Positions 1-4,856 of a stretch of DNA of 30,797 nt are shown here, one piece after another. A program made the translations under genes and the position numbers. Numbering within the stretch: position 1 is the stretch's first letter; every line of letters starts with the position of its first letter. Below the pieces are notes generated by a model. That model ran no database searches. It had not been told where the DNA came from and saw nothing but the letters and a program-made list of their open reading frames with translations. Location: positions 1-30,797 of IMG/VR virus record IMGVR_UViG_3300009788_000242. One strand, 5' to 3'. The DNA comes from a virus.

Positions 1-1
1 C

Positions 2-154
2 TACTTCGACAACCTCATCCGGACCCGGCGCATCTCTGACGCTCCCGGCGCTCGTTTCCGGATCGAGGACATCAAAGCATGGACGGAAGTCGAGGGGAAG
101 TCCGCTCATGAGATCGCATGGGGCGTTCCGAAGGGGCGCGTTCTTTCAGCATGA
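2..154 (+). CDS. C-terminal end of an unidentified protein (5'-truncated)
   Basis: An open frame enters from the left edge and ends at TGA 152-154, giving about 50 residues of the C-terminus of an upstream gene. The piece is polar, with an Arg-rich start and a Trp-containing middle, and shows no motif I recognise. The next gene starts inside the stop codon (ATGA overlap at 151-154), so the two are probably translationally coupled in a rightward operon. No function can be given from this fragment. Confidence 0.6.
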   Translation, partial: YFDNLIRTRRISDAPGARFRIEDIKAWTEVEGKSAHEIAWGVPKGRVLSA

Positions 155-720
155 CTCCGGAACCGCTACCCGGAAGCTTTCCGATTGCGAATCGAGCGCA
201 ATACTTCGCTCTTTGGGAGCGGGATGCGCTAGGGAACCGTCTTCGAATCTGGAACACAGTCGAGGAGATTCCGGAAGATGTACGCTCAGTCATGGTTCGA
301 GAAGTCAACCCGAACGGCGGCGGCGGTCTCGTCAACGTGACGAAGGTCGCTACTCTCCGGAAGCGAAGACCCTCGAAGCGGGTTGTCTACAATGAGCTTG
401 CTCCGGATCATCTCGCGACGATGCAAGCTTACATCCGGAAGGAAGACGGGATCGTTTACCTCGAAGCAAAACTAACAGCGCGTGAGAAGCTCCCTACACG
501 ACCGGAGCGGATGAGACAGGCGATCAGACGGGCGAAGCGTTACGAGGGGCTTCAGGCGCTTCATATCGTCAGGAACCGGGTCTCTCCGCGCGACTATGAA
601 GACATCGTTGAGTTGCTTGACGCTTATCCGAGTCACGTCCTCGAATTTACTTCCTATGCTTGCGGGGTTGGATGGGCGAAGCATTCGAACGTGATCTTCT
701 GGGAACTCCGGGGATATTGA
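151..720 (+). CDS. hypothetical protein, 189 aa
   Basis: Soluble, basic protein of unknown function. I start it at ATG 151, which overlaps the stop of the preceding gene as ATGA; an in-frame ATG at 118 would overlap that gene by 37 nt and has no better ribosome site. Visible parts are an aromatic N-terminal stretch (FALWERDALGNRLRIW), a Gly run near residue 60, a basic middle and a final FWELRGY. There is no membrane segment or signal peptide. It is followed after 2 nt by a small membrane protein gene and is part of the rightward run 2-1165. The family was not recognised. Confidence 0.75.
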   Translation: MTPEPLPGSFPIANRAQYFALWERDALGNRLRIWNTVEEIPEDVRSVMVREVNPNGGGGLVNVTKVATLRKRRPSKRVVYNELAPDHLATMQAYIRKEDGIVYLEAKLTAREKLPTRPERMRQAIRRAKRYEGLQALHIVRNRVSPRDYEDIVELLDAYPSHVLEFTSYACGVGWAKHSNVIFWELRGY

Positions 721-722
721 TC

Positions 723-842
723 ATGTCGAGACAAGATGAACTCTATCGCGTGTATAGATCAAAACAGGTCAATAGATTCATCCTTGGATTGTTGATCGGC
801 GAAGTGTCGGCGATTCTTGCCTACCTTCTGGGAAGACTATGA
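723..842 (+). CDS. small single-pass membrane protein, 39 aa
   Basis: A 39-residue gene. The N-terminal half is charged and tyrosine-containing; the C-terminal half, FILGLLIGEVSAILAYLLGRL at the end, is one hydrophobic helix. A GGGGA ribosome site lies about 9 nt before ATG 723, and the stop overlaps the next start (ATGA 839-842). This tight packing supports a real gene. An in-frame ATG at 660 would overlap the preceding gene by 61 nt and is less likely. Function unknown; small membrane proteins of this kind in phages may be holin-like, regulatory or exclusion factors, which is only a possibility here. Confidence 0.6.
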   Translation: MSRQDELYRVYRSKQVNRFILGLLIGEVSAILAYLLGRL

Positions 843-1165
843 CCGATCTTCAGTTCAGAGCGCTTCAGTTCCTTCAGGGAGCAAACGACCGTTCTTGTGA
901 GGAGATCTTCCGGAAGCTGTGGTCACAGCATAGATTCAACACACTCGATACAGGGAACTCAAAGGGCGGTCCTTCTCGGATTCAGTTCGTCGTGAATCAC
1001 TATATGGGGAAGCTTCGAAAGAAGGGATGGGTTTTCCAGATCTGGGATGACTTTCGCGGGCGGAGTTCTCAAGACTTCTCACTGACGTCGAGCGGCGTCT
1101 CCGCTCTCCGGAAAGAACGGGAAGCCCGTCAGCTTAGGAGAAGAGAAGATCGAGCGGATCGGTGA
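839..1165 (+). CDS. winged-helix-like small protein, 108 aa
   Basis: A 108-residue basic protein coupled to the preceding gene by an ATGA overlap. An N-terminal helical region (residues 1-30) leads to MGKLRKKGWVFQIW near residues 55-68 and then FSLTSSGVSALRK near residues 80-92. Recognition helix, beta hairpin ('wing') and a 'LT..G..AL' ending are the usual pattern of MarR/PadR-type winged-helix domains. A DNA-binding role is therefore plausible, and it is the only obvious DNA-binding candidate besides the sigma factor in this window. Its last 32 nt overlap the convergent gene 1134-1436. The fold is an inference from pattern, not a family match. Confidence 0.7.
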   Translation: MTDLQFRALQFLQGANDRSCEEIFRKLWSQHRFNTLDTGNSKGGPSRIQFVVNHYMGKLRKKGWVFQIWDDFRGRSSQDFSLTSSGVSALRKEREARQLRRREDRADR

Positions 1166-1436
1166 ACTTTGCAGCATCGGCGGAAGCGGCGTCGTCCTCG
1201 GCTTTGAGGGTAGCGACGCGGGCGGCGTCAAGCTTATCGATTGCGGCTTGAAGCTCGGCGGCGGCGATATACTCAGCGGCGGCGCGAACAGCGCAAGCAA
1301 GCGTGGAGACCGAAGCGAAGCCGAATTCCCCGCCTTTGACGGAGACAACATACTTCGCGCCGACCGGGCGGACCTGAGTGACCTCGAAGATTACGCCTTC
1401 GACCTTGATCTCTTTGGTGTTTTTGTTGGCTTCCAT
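1134..1436 (-). CDS. hypothetical protein, 100 aa, leaderless leftward gene
   Basis: Small acidic protein of unknown function. The N-terminal half looks like beta strands (KEIKVEGVIFEVTQV then KYVVSVKGGEFGF); the C-terminal half is a long Ala-rich helix (about residues 45-90). It is preceded by a full promoter, with TATTCT at 1443-1448 ending 6 nt before ATG 1436, so no ribosome site is expected or seen. It is the last gene of the leftward cluster 1134-3809, and its 3' end overlaps the convergent gene 839-1165 by 32 nt. No family recognised. Confidence 0.75.
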   Translation of the reverse strand: MEANKNTKEIKVEGVIFEVTQVRPVGAKYVVSVKGGEFGFASVSTLACAVRAAAEYIAAAELQAAIDKLDAARVATLKAEDDAASADAAKFTDPLDLLFS

Positions 1437-1487
1437 GATTCAAGAATAAACCTTCCGGAAGGATTTGTCAAGAACTTTCTTCCGGAA
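1437..1487 (-). promoter_or_regulatory. leaderless promoter P1 with two TTCCGGAA sites
   Basis: On the minus strand: TTGACA (1466-1471), 17-bp spacer, TATTCT (1443-1448), 6 nt, ATG 1436. A 12-bp perfect palindrome CCTTCCGGAAGG (1451-1462) fills the spacer and a second TTCCGGAA lies at 1480-1487; their centres are 27 bp apart. The palindrome position should block RNA polymerase if a protein binds it, so operator function is inferred. Confidence 0.85.
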
Positions 1488-1496
1488 AAATAAGAA
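1449..1496 (-). repeat. 48-bp exact repeat, copy 1
   Basis: Identical base for base to 2575-2622. The repeat covers the promoter spacer with its palindrome, the TTGACA box, the distal TTCCGGAA and the terminator T-run. The neighbouring genes are unrelated, so this is a duplicated regulatory module rather than a gene duplication. Confidence 0.85.
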
Positions 1497-1522
1497 TGGC
1501 TCCCGGTTGTTTGCCGAGAGCC
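1486..1522 (-). terminator. intrinsic terminator of gene 1552-1890
   Basis: Read on the minus strand, arms 1514-1522 and 1498-1506 (GGCTCTCGG / CCGGGAGCC, one mismatch, 7-nt loop) are followed within a few bases by CTTATTTTT (1486-1494). It sits just downstream of the stop of gene 1552-1890. The T-run overlaps the distal TTCCGGAA of P1, so terminator and next promoter form one compact module. Confidence 0.7.
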
Positions 1523-1551
1523 GTGGTGGAGCATTCGATCTTGTCGGTCAG

Positions 1552-1890
1552 TTATTCACGCTTCACAATGGGCGGCGGTGCGGCAACGGTCTCATTCGAT
1601 ATAGGTTTGACGCCTTCCGGGTTGCCGGGACTCGCGCAACTACACCCGCAGAGTATCGGGTACCGCCTGTCACAGCACTTGGAACAATAACCGGTCGAGT
1701 CAGGCATCGGAAAGGGTCCGAGGTTACCGACTATCGGCAGCGGCGGAAGCAAGGTCGCAATCGAGCAAGTGGTGAGATTGAGGGGTAATTCCGTCAGTGT
1801 CGCCTCCGCAACTAAGGGAAGCGTAAAAATGACCATCATGAATAACATGAGGGTCACCTTGAATAGAGTGTTCATGTTGGTGTTAACCAT
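1552..1890 (-). CDS. predicted secreted cysteine-rich protein, 112 aa
   Basis: N-terminal signal peptide: a short charged start, a hydrophobic core (VTLMLFMMVIFTLPLV, about residues 12-27), then Ala-Glu-Ala as a likely cleavage region. The mature part is Pro-rich and holds seven cysteines, six of them in GYCSKCCDRRYPILCGCSC (residues 67-85). This spacing suggests disulfides or metal binding outside the cytoplasm. It starts at ATG 1890, 6 nt after TATTCT; a second Met at residue 6 is also possible. A terminator follows at 1486-1522, so it is a one-gene transcript. Envelope modification or superinfection exclusion would fit but is speculation. Alternatively it could be a lipoprotein-like surface protein, though no lipobox is evident. 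Confidence 0.75.
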   Translation of the reverse strand: MVNTNMNTLFKVTLMLFMMVIFTLPLVAEATLTELPLNLTTCSIATLLPPLPIVGNLGPFPMPDSTGYCSKCCDRRYPILCGCSCASPGNPEGVKPISNETVAAPPPIVKRE

Positions 1891-1941
1891 GCTTCAAGAA
1901 TACACTTTCCGGAAGCTCCTGTCAAGAGAAAACTTCCGGGA
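1891..1941 (-). promoter_or_regulatory. leaderless promoter P2 with one perfect and one broken TTCCGGAA
   Basis: Minus strand: TTGACA (1920-1925), 17-bp spacer, TATTCT (1897-1902), 6 nt, ATG 1890. The proximal TTCCGGAA is at 1907-1914. The distal copy at 1934-1942 reads TTCCGGGAA on the plus strand, one base longer than the others, with its core 27 bp from the proximal core. Confidence 0.82.
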
Positions 1942-1956
1942 AGTTAGGAAGAGATT

Positions 1957-2208
1957 CTAGCGACCGAAGACGCTCGGGTGAAGCTCCAGTCCGAAGCTCC
2001 AGTCTCCGCGATGCTTCAACTCGCGAACCTCGACGAGTTTTCCGGAAACAGACCCGCGCTTGTATGCGAAGAATAACCGAAGCGCGGCAAGCTCAGAACA
2101 GCAGCAATACACGATGTTCCCAATGACGCGAAGCTCGGTCAGCGGCTCTTGCGCGATTCGGGTCCATTCGGTCTGGACTTTGTTCAGAAGTGTATGTGTC
2201 GTTGTCAT
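1957..2208 (-). CDS. hypothetical protein, 83 aa, leaderless leftward gene
   Basis: Small protein with a helical N-terminus (residues 1-25) and an unusual Cys-Cys-Cys run in VIGNIVYCCCSELAALRLFF (around residues 28-47), then a basic beta-rich end. ATG 2208 lies 6 nt after the CATACT box, with no ribosome site. The stop is just downstream of P2 of the next gene, leaving no room for a separate terminator. It contains TTCCGGAA at 2040-2047. No family recognised. Confidence 0.72.
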   Translation of the reverse strand: MTTTHTLLNKVQTEWTRIAQEPLTELRVIGNIVYCCCSELAALRLFFAYKRGSVSGKLVEVRELKHRGDWSFGLELHPSVFGR

Positions 2209-2259
2209 GGTCTAAGTATGAACCTTCCGGAAGCTCCTGTCAAGAGAAAACTTCCGGAA
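2209..2259 (-). promoter_or_regulatory. leaderless promoter P3 with two TTCCGGAA sites
   Basis: Minus strand: TTGACA (2238-2243), 17-bp spacer, CATACT (2215-2220), 6 nt, ATG 2208. TTCCGGAA at 2225-2232 lies inside the spacer and at 2252-2259 upstream of the -35, centres 27 bp apart. The -10 box is the CATACT variant. Confidence 0.83.
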
Positions 2260-2274
2260 AGTTAAGAAAGGGTT

Positions 2275-2562
2275 TTAGCTGACGTAAGCCGTGATCTCGT
2301 AGCGCCCTGATTGCTCCATCTTGAACCATGACATTGCGATCCATGTCTTCGATCCGACTTGCTCATGAACTCGACCTTCACGCCCGCAGTAGATTCCGTC
2401 CATCGGTTCGCGGTCGAAGCCGTTCTCCGTCAGGATGTCGGCGATCTCTCCGACCGGGATTCCGTCGTGATAACGGCGGCTCAGATCAGCGAGAGAATCG
2501 TTCGTGGCGTTCTGTGCTTTCCGCTCCGCTTTGCGACTGTTGAGGGGGTTGGTGTTTGCCAT
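2275..2562 (-). CDS. hypothetical protein, 95 aa, leaderless leftward gene
   Basis: Small soluble protein. The first 25 residues are polar and Asn/Lys-rich, followed by a helical segment (SLADLSRRYHDGIPVGEIAD, residues 23-42) that could hold a short helix-turn-helix, then a beta-rich end with several Trp and Tyr. ATG 2562 is 6 nt after CATACT. The gene is bounded by P3 on its downstream side and by P4 with a terminator on its upstream side, so it looks like an independent cassette. Function unknown; DNA binding is a weak possibility. Confidence 0.72.
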   Translation of the reverse strand: MANTNPLNSRKAERKAQNATNDSLADLSRRYHDGIPVGEIADILTENGFDREPMDGIYCGREGRVHEQVGSKTWIAMSWFKMEQSGRYEITAYVS

Positions 2563-2613
2563 AACTAGAGTATGAACCTTCCGGAAGGATTTGTCAAGAA
2601 CTTTCTTCCGGAA
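2563..2613 (-). promoter_or_regulatory. leaderless promoter P4 with two TTCCGGAA sites
   Basis: Minus strand: TTGACA (2592-2597), 17-bp spacer, CATACT (2569-2574), 6 nt, ATG 2562. TTCCGGAA at 2579-2586 (within CCTTCCGGAAGG) and 2606-2613, centres 27 bp apart. From 2575 to 2622 it is identical to P1. Confidence 0.84.
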
Positions 2614-2622
2614 AAATAAGAA
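2575..2622 (-). repeat. 48-bp exact repeat, copy 2
   Basis: Second copy of the promoter and T-run module at 1449-1496, with no mismatch. Outside the repeat similarity continues weakly into the terminator stem (GGCTCC after one changed base). Confidence 0.85.
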
Positions 2623-2647
2623 CGGCTCCGGATGGGTTCCGAAGCCG
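2611..2647 (-). terminator. intrinsic terminator of gene 2667-3092
   Basis: Minus strand: CGGCTTCGG (2647-2639), 7-nt loop, CCGGAGCCG (2631-2623) with one mismatch, then TTCTTATTTTT down to 2612. It lies 19 nt after the stop of gene 2667-3092 and abuts the distal TTCCGGAA of P4. Confidence 0.72.
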
Positions 2648-2666
2648 TGCTCTCAACTCGGGTTAC

Positions 2667-3092
2667 TTACATCCCGACCGTATAGGTTGAGTAGAGAAGA
2701 AGGATCGCAGTGTCGGCAGTCATCCCTTCGATGCGGGGGCGATTCTGAACTGACATCGCGTAAGTGTTGACTTCCGCGCTGTAATCGACATGGATTGGAC
2801 CATGAGTCTCAGAGATGATCGAGACCGCTCCCTCTTTGAAAGCGATGATCAGATCTTGTGTCGCGGCTTCGACCTTGATCGCAGTCACGAAGGCGCGGTC
2901 CGCATTCGCGTTTGAGACGATCAAGATTCTGACGCTCTCGCCGTCTGATGTGCGGCGGACTGTCCGGAAGATCGGATTCGAGATCCCTTCCAGTCTTAGC
3001 GCGTCAAGCAAGTTGGTTTCAGTTGCGGGATTGATCTCGATCATCCCTTTGAAGTTTTCGTCCGGTCGGTTTGTTTTCATTGTGTTTGTCAT
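2667..3092 (-). CDS. hypothetical protein, 141 aa, leaderless leftward gene
   Basis: Largest gene of the cluster. It looks like a compact alpha/beta protein with alternating strands (VRILIVSNANADRAFVTAIKV about residues 54-74; DLIIAFKEGAVSIIS about 79-93) and no membrane segment or signal peptide. ATG 3092 lies 6 nt after the CATACT box; two further Met codons at residues 5 and 17 are possible but lack any ribosome site. It has its own promoter (P5) and terminator (2611-2647). No family recognised. Confidence 0.75.
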   Translation of the reverse strand: MTNTMKTNRPDENFKGMIEINPATETNLLDALRLEGISNPIFRTVRRTSDGESVRILIVSNANADRAFVTAIKVEAATQDLIIAFKEGAVSIISETHGPIHVDYSAEVNTYAMSVQNRPRIEGMTADTAILLLYSTYTVGM

Positions 3093-3143
3093 AACTAGAG
3101 TATGGACCTTCCGGAAGCTCCTGTCAAGAGGAAACTTCCGGAA
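3093..3143 (-). promoter_or_regulatory. leaderless promoter P5 with two TTCCGGAA sites
   Basis: Minus strand: TTGACA (3122-3127), 17-bp spacer, CATACT (3099-3104), 6 nt, ATG 3092. TTCCGGAA at 3109-3116 and 3136-3143, centres 27 bp apart. Confidence 0.84.
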
Positions 3144-3146
3144 ACC

Positions 3147-3335
3147 TTAGAGTGTTCCGATGAACTTTCCAGTCTCATCATAGGCGTCAACGAAAGAACG
3201 GATCACGTCATCGGCGCAAAGCTTCTGATCGACTTCATAGTTCCAGTCGTCTTCAACATCCTTGTTTAGAGTCGCGGCGAGTTTCTCCGCGTCCTCGATA
3301 CTCATGGGCGTCGTTACCCGTTTCAGAATCTTCAC
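3147..3335 (-). CDS. hypothetical protein, 62 aa, SD-led leftward gene with GTG start
   Basis: Acidic 62-residue protein (EDAEKLAATLNKDVEDDWNY in the middle), probably helical at first. I choose GTG at 3335 because a strong GGAGG lies 9 nt upstream on the minus strand. A longer frame from ATG 3446 would run through the 3373-3476 inverted repeat and has no ribosome site. It is the only gene in this leftward cluster without the TTCCGGAA leaderless promoter, and is preceded by a 177-nt noncoding stretch holding a large inverted repeat. It may be read from P6 or from a promoter of its own. No family recognised. Confidence 0.6.
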   Translation of the reverse strand: MKILKRVTTPMSIEDAEKLAATLNKDVEDDWNYEVDQKLCADDVIRSFVDAYDETGKFIGTL

Positions 3336-3372
3336 TCTAGTAAACCTCCATAAGGTTGCAGAATCTCTACAC

Positions 3373-3476
3373 TCTCTGGGAGACGGATAGACCTGTAAAC
3401 GTTTGAACAAGACTCGCGAAATCCGATTCAAACTGAGGCGTGTCAACGGACCCTTTACCTATCCGTCGCCCAGAGA
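3373..3476. repeat. 18-bp inverted repeat flanking a 68-bp centre
   Basis: Arms TCTCTGGGAGACGGATAG (3373-3390) and CTATCCGTCGCCCAGAGA (3459-3476) are inverted copies with one mismatch. A further GTAAA match lies just inside each arm with a 4-nt offset. On the minus-strand transcript between genes 3513-3809 and 3147-3335 this would form a long stem ending about 40 nt before the GTG start, so it may be a leader RNA structure; a protein-binding or recombination site is the alternative. A TTGACA (minus, 3441-3446) lies in the centre but no good -10 follows at 17 bp. The rest of 3336-3512 holds no gene I can support. Confidence 0.65.
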
Positions 3477-3512
3477 AAGTAGAGCTTCCTCGTTTCCCTC
3501 GGGAGAGACCCG

Positions 3513-3809
3513 CTAGAGGCGGATCTTCTTCGAGAGCTTTGCAATTACCAGTTCTTGAAGCTGATCGACGTAGACTCTGTCAAGCGGCTCCGACTTGTCG
3601 AACCCGACGTAGTAGGTCAGTTCGTAGTCATCGGCAGCAACGTTGTACTTGACAATGACTCCCTGAGACCCGCGCGAGACCTTCACGGTTGTATCGGTGA
3701 GGATCACGTAAGTAACTCGGATCGACTTCGTCATGCAAGCAAACACGCGGCGGGCGGCTTCAAGCTGTCTGATCGTCGTCTCGTTTATTTGGGAGATGCT
3801 GTTTGCCAT
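3513..3809 (-). CDS. hypothetical protein, 98 aa, leaderless leftward gene
   Basis: First gene of the leftward cluster. An N-terminal helix (residues 8-26) precedes a run of beta strands (IRVTYVILTDTTVKV, then GVIVKYNVAADDYELTYYVG) and a C-terminal helix with a basic end. ATG 3809 lies 6 nt after TATTCT and the region is divergent from the rightward gene at 3898. Helix-strands-helix organisation is also seen in the leaderless gene 13252-13482, but I cannot show homology. Function unknown. Confidence 0.74.
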   Translation of the reverse strand: MANSISQINETTIRQLEAARRVFACMTKSIRVTYVILTDTTVKVSRGSQGVIVKYNVAADDYELTYYVGFDKSEPLDRVYVDQLQELVIAKLSKKIRL

Positions 3810-3870
3810 GACTCAAGAATAAACCTTCCGGAAGCTTTTGTCAACCCTTAAAGTGATTATTTTTCCGGAA
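3810..3870 (-). promoter_or_regulatory. leaderless promoter P6, distal operator 10 bp further out
   Basis: Minus strand: TTGACA (3839-3844), 17-bp spacer, TATTCT (3816-3821), 6 nt, ATG 3809. Proximal TTCCGGAA at 3826-3833. The distal copy is at 3863-3870, 37 bp centre to centre instead of 27, a shift of about one helical turn. That copy also serves the divergent rightward promoter. Confidence 0.82.
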
Positions 3871-3897
3871 AGTTTTCGAGGGGCGTATTCTTAGAAC
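3863..3897 (+). promoter_or_regulatory. rightward leaderless promoter overlapping a TTCCGGAA site
   Basis: TATTCT at 3886-3891 ends 6 nt before ATG 3898, as in the leftward promoters. The position of the -35, 17 bp upstream, is TTCCGG (3863-3868), which is the first part of TTCCGGAA, so the operator replaces or covers the -35. Promoter strength without TTGACA is uncertain and activation by a bound protein is possible. Confidence 0.7.
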
Positions 3898-4152
3898 ATG
3901 GAAGTCAAAAAAGACCCGAGACAGAGACCGGGCGTAATGCCGATGAAACAAGTCCTCGACTGGGGGAAAATTACGCTCATTGCTTTCATCCCGATTCTGC
4001 TCTTGCTCCTCTTGCTTGCGCCTGTCGTCGCGCGTTACTGGACAGTCCAGAGCGCGAGGGCGGAAGCGGAGAAGATCCAGATCATCGGCGACATTCTAGA
4101 GACGCCTGAAGGCGCTCTCTACATCCAATACCTCGAAGGGAAGAACAAATGA
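3898..4152 (+). CDS. small single-pass membrane protein, 84 aa
   Basis: A basic, cytoplasmic-looking N-terminus (residues 1-24) precedes a strong transmembrane helix (ITLIAFIPILLLLLLLAPVV, about residues 26-45), then an amphipathic charged helix (RAEAEKIQIIGDILE). It is the first gene of the rightward run 3898-5771 and starts leaderless, 6 nt after TATTCT. The stop overlaps the next start as ATGA. Function unknown; paired with the next small membrane protein it could belong to a two-component envelope system such as spanins, but no lipobox or diagnostic motif is visible. Confidence 0.75.
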   Translation: MEVKKDPRQRPGVMPMKQVLDWGKITLIAFIPILLLLLLLAPVVARYWTVQSARAEAEKIQIIGDILETPEGALYIQYLEGKNK

Positions 4153-4337
4153 TTCTGATTGATATCGGCTGGAAGCTTTTCGGACTGCTATTGTTGGCGC
4201 TTCTTCTATGGACGTCCATTCGTTCCAAACAAGCGGAGACGCATAAGGCGGAAGCGGATGCCTTCCGGAAACTTGCGGATATGAAGGACGTCGAGCGAGA
4301 TCGAGAGATCGTTGTCGCCAAACTTGGGAAGTCATGA
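4149..4337 (+). CDS. small single-pass membrane protein with charged tail, 62 aa
   Basis: Short protein with one N-terminal hydrophobic helix (LFGLLLLALLLWTSI, about residues 10-24) followed by a highly charged helix (KAEADAFRKLADMKDVERDRE). It is coupled to the genes on both sides by ATGA overlaps (4149-4152 and 4334-4337). The architecture resembles many small phage membrane-anchored proteins; a coiled-coil partner interaction with the preceding product is plausible. No family recognised. It contains TTCCGGAA at 4263. Confidence 0.72.
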   Translation: MILIDIGWKLFGLLLLALLLWTSIRSKQAETHKAEADAFRKLADMKDVERDREIVVAKLGKS

Positions 4338-4837
4338 ACTGGAGAGATGAGAACCGCGTTCAGTGTTTCGATTACGATGTCTCACTCTTTGCGGGGAAGC
4401 ATCTTCAAATGACCCTACCGGCTCAGTCGAAACGACAAGTCGGACTGATCAAGCGGCTTTGGCAAGAAGATGAACCGGTTGACGGTTTCCGGAAGATTAC
4501 GGTTAAGCTCTACGACTGGACTCAGATCGAAGAGTACCTTCCGGTTATTCGGTTCTATGAAGTTGAGGGGAAGACGGCAAAGGTGAGAGAACGGATGTTC
4601 GTTCCGCACATACAAGCGGCATTCTTGCTTGCGGATCTCTGGGAGCGACGAGGAAGGGCGTTAGAACGTCGCTACGCCTTCCGGCTCTGGACTCCGAAGG
4701 TAGGCGTCGATCACAAAGAGAAGACGCTTTACGACGCTCCCATGAGTCGAGTCTCTGTCGGTCCCGCGTTTCAGATCGGACTCTCGCGTAAACGCGAATG
4801 GTCGCGGGAGTTCATGAGCGAGAAGGTCCCATTTTAG
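4334..4837 (+). CDS. hypothetical protein, 167 aa
   Basis: Basic soluble protein, coupled to the preceding membrane protein gene by ATGA. It is rich in aromatic residues and Arg, with a mix of strands (FRKITVKLYDWTQIEEYLPV) and a helix (HIQAAFLLADLWERRGRALERR, about residues 93-114). No signal peptide or catalytic motif is evident. It precedes thyX by 19 nt in the same operon, so it may be early or metabolic rather than structural. Family not recognised. Confidence 0.75.
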   Translation: MNWRDENRVQCFDYDVSLFAGKHLQMTLPAQSKRQVGLIKRLWQEDEPVDGFRKITVKLYDWTQIEEYLPVIRFYEVEGKTAKVRERMFVPHIQAAFLLADLWERRGRALERRYAFRLWTPKVGVDHKEKTLYDAPMSRVSVGPAFQIGLSRKREWSREFMSEKVPF

Positions 4838-4856
4838 GGAAGAAGGAATCTATCAG

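Noticed and set aside
3336-3446. 99-residue version of gene 3147-3335 starting at ATG 3446
   Set aside because: It would translate through one arm of the inverted repeat and lacks a ribosome site, whereas GTG 3335 has a strong GGAGG at good spacing.
3441-3446. TTGACA inside the inverted repeat as a promoter for gene 3147-3335
   Set aside because: The hexamer 17 bp downstream is GATTTC and other spacings are no better; the palindrome is also missing, unlike in P1-P8.
3440-3652. Rightward 70-codon frame in the leftward cluster
   Set aside because: No ribosome site or promoter, low-complexity Arg/Pro/Ser content, and it runs over the inverted repeat and a leaderless gene on the other strand.
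1451-3870. CRISPR-like array from the regularly recurring palindromes in the leftward cluster
   Set aside because: The repeats are promoters separated by whole genes of different length; there are no uniform spacers and no cas genes.
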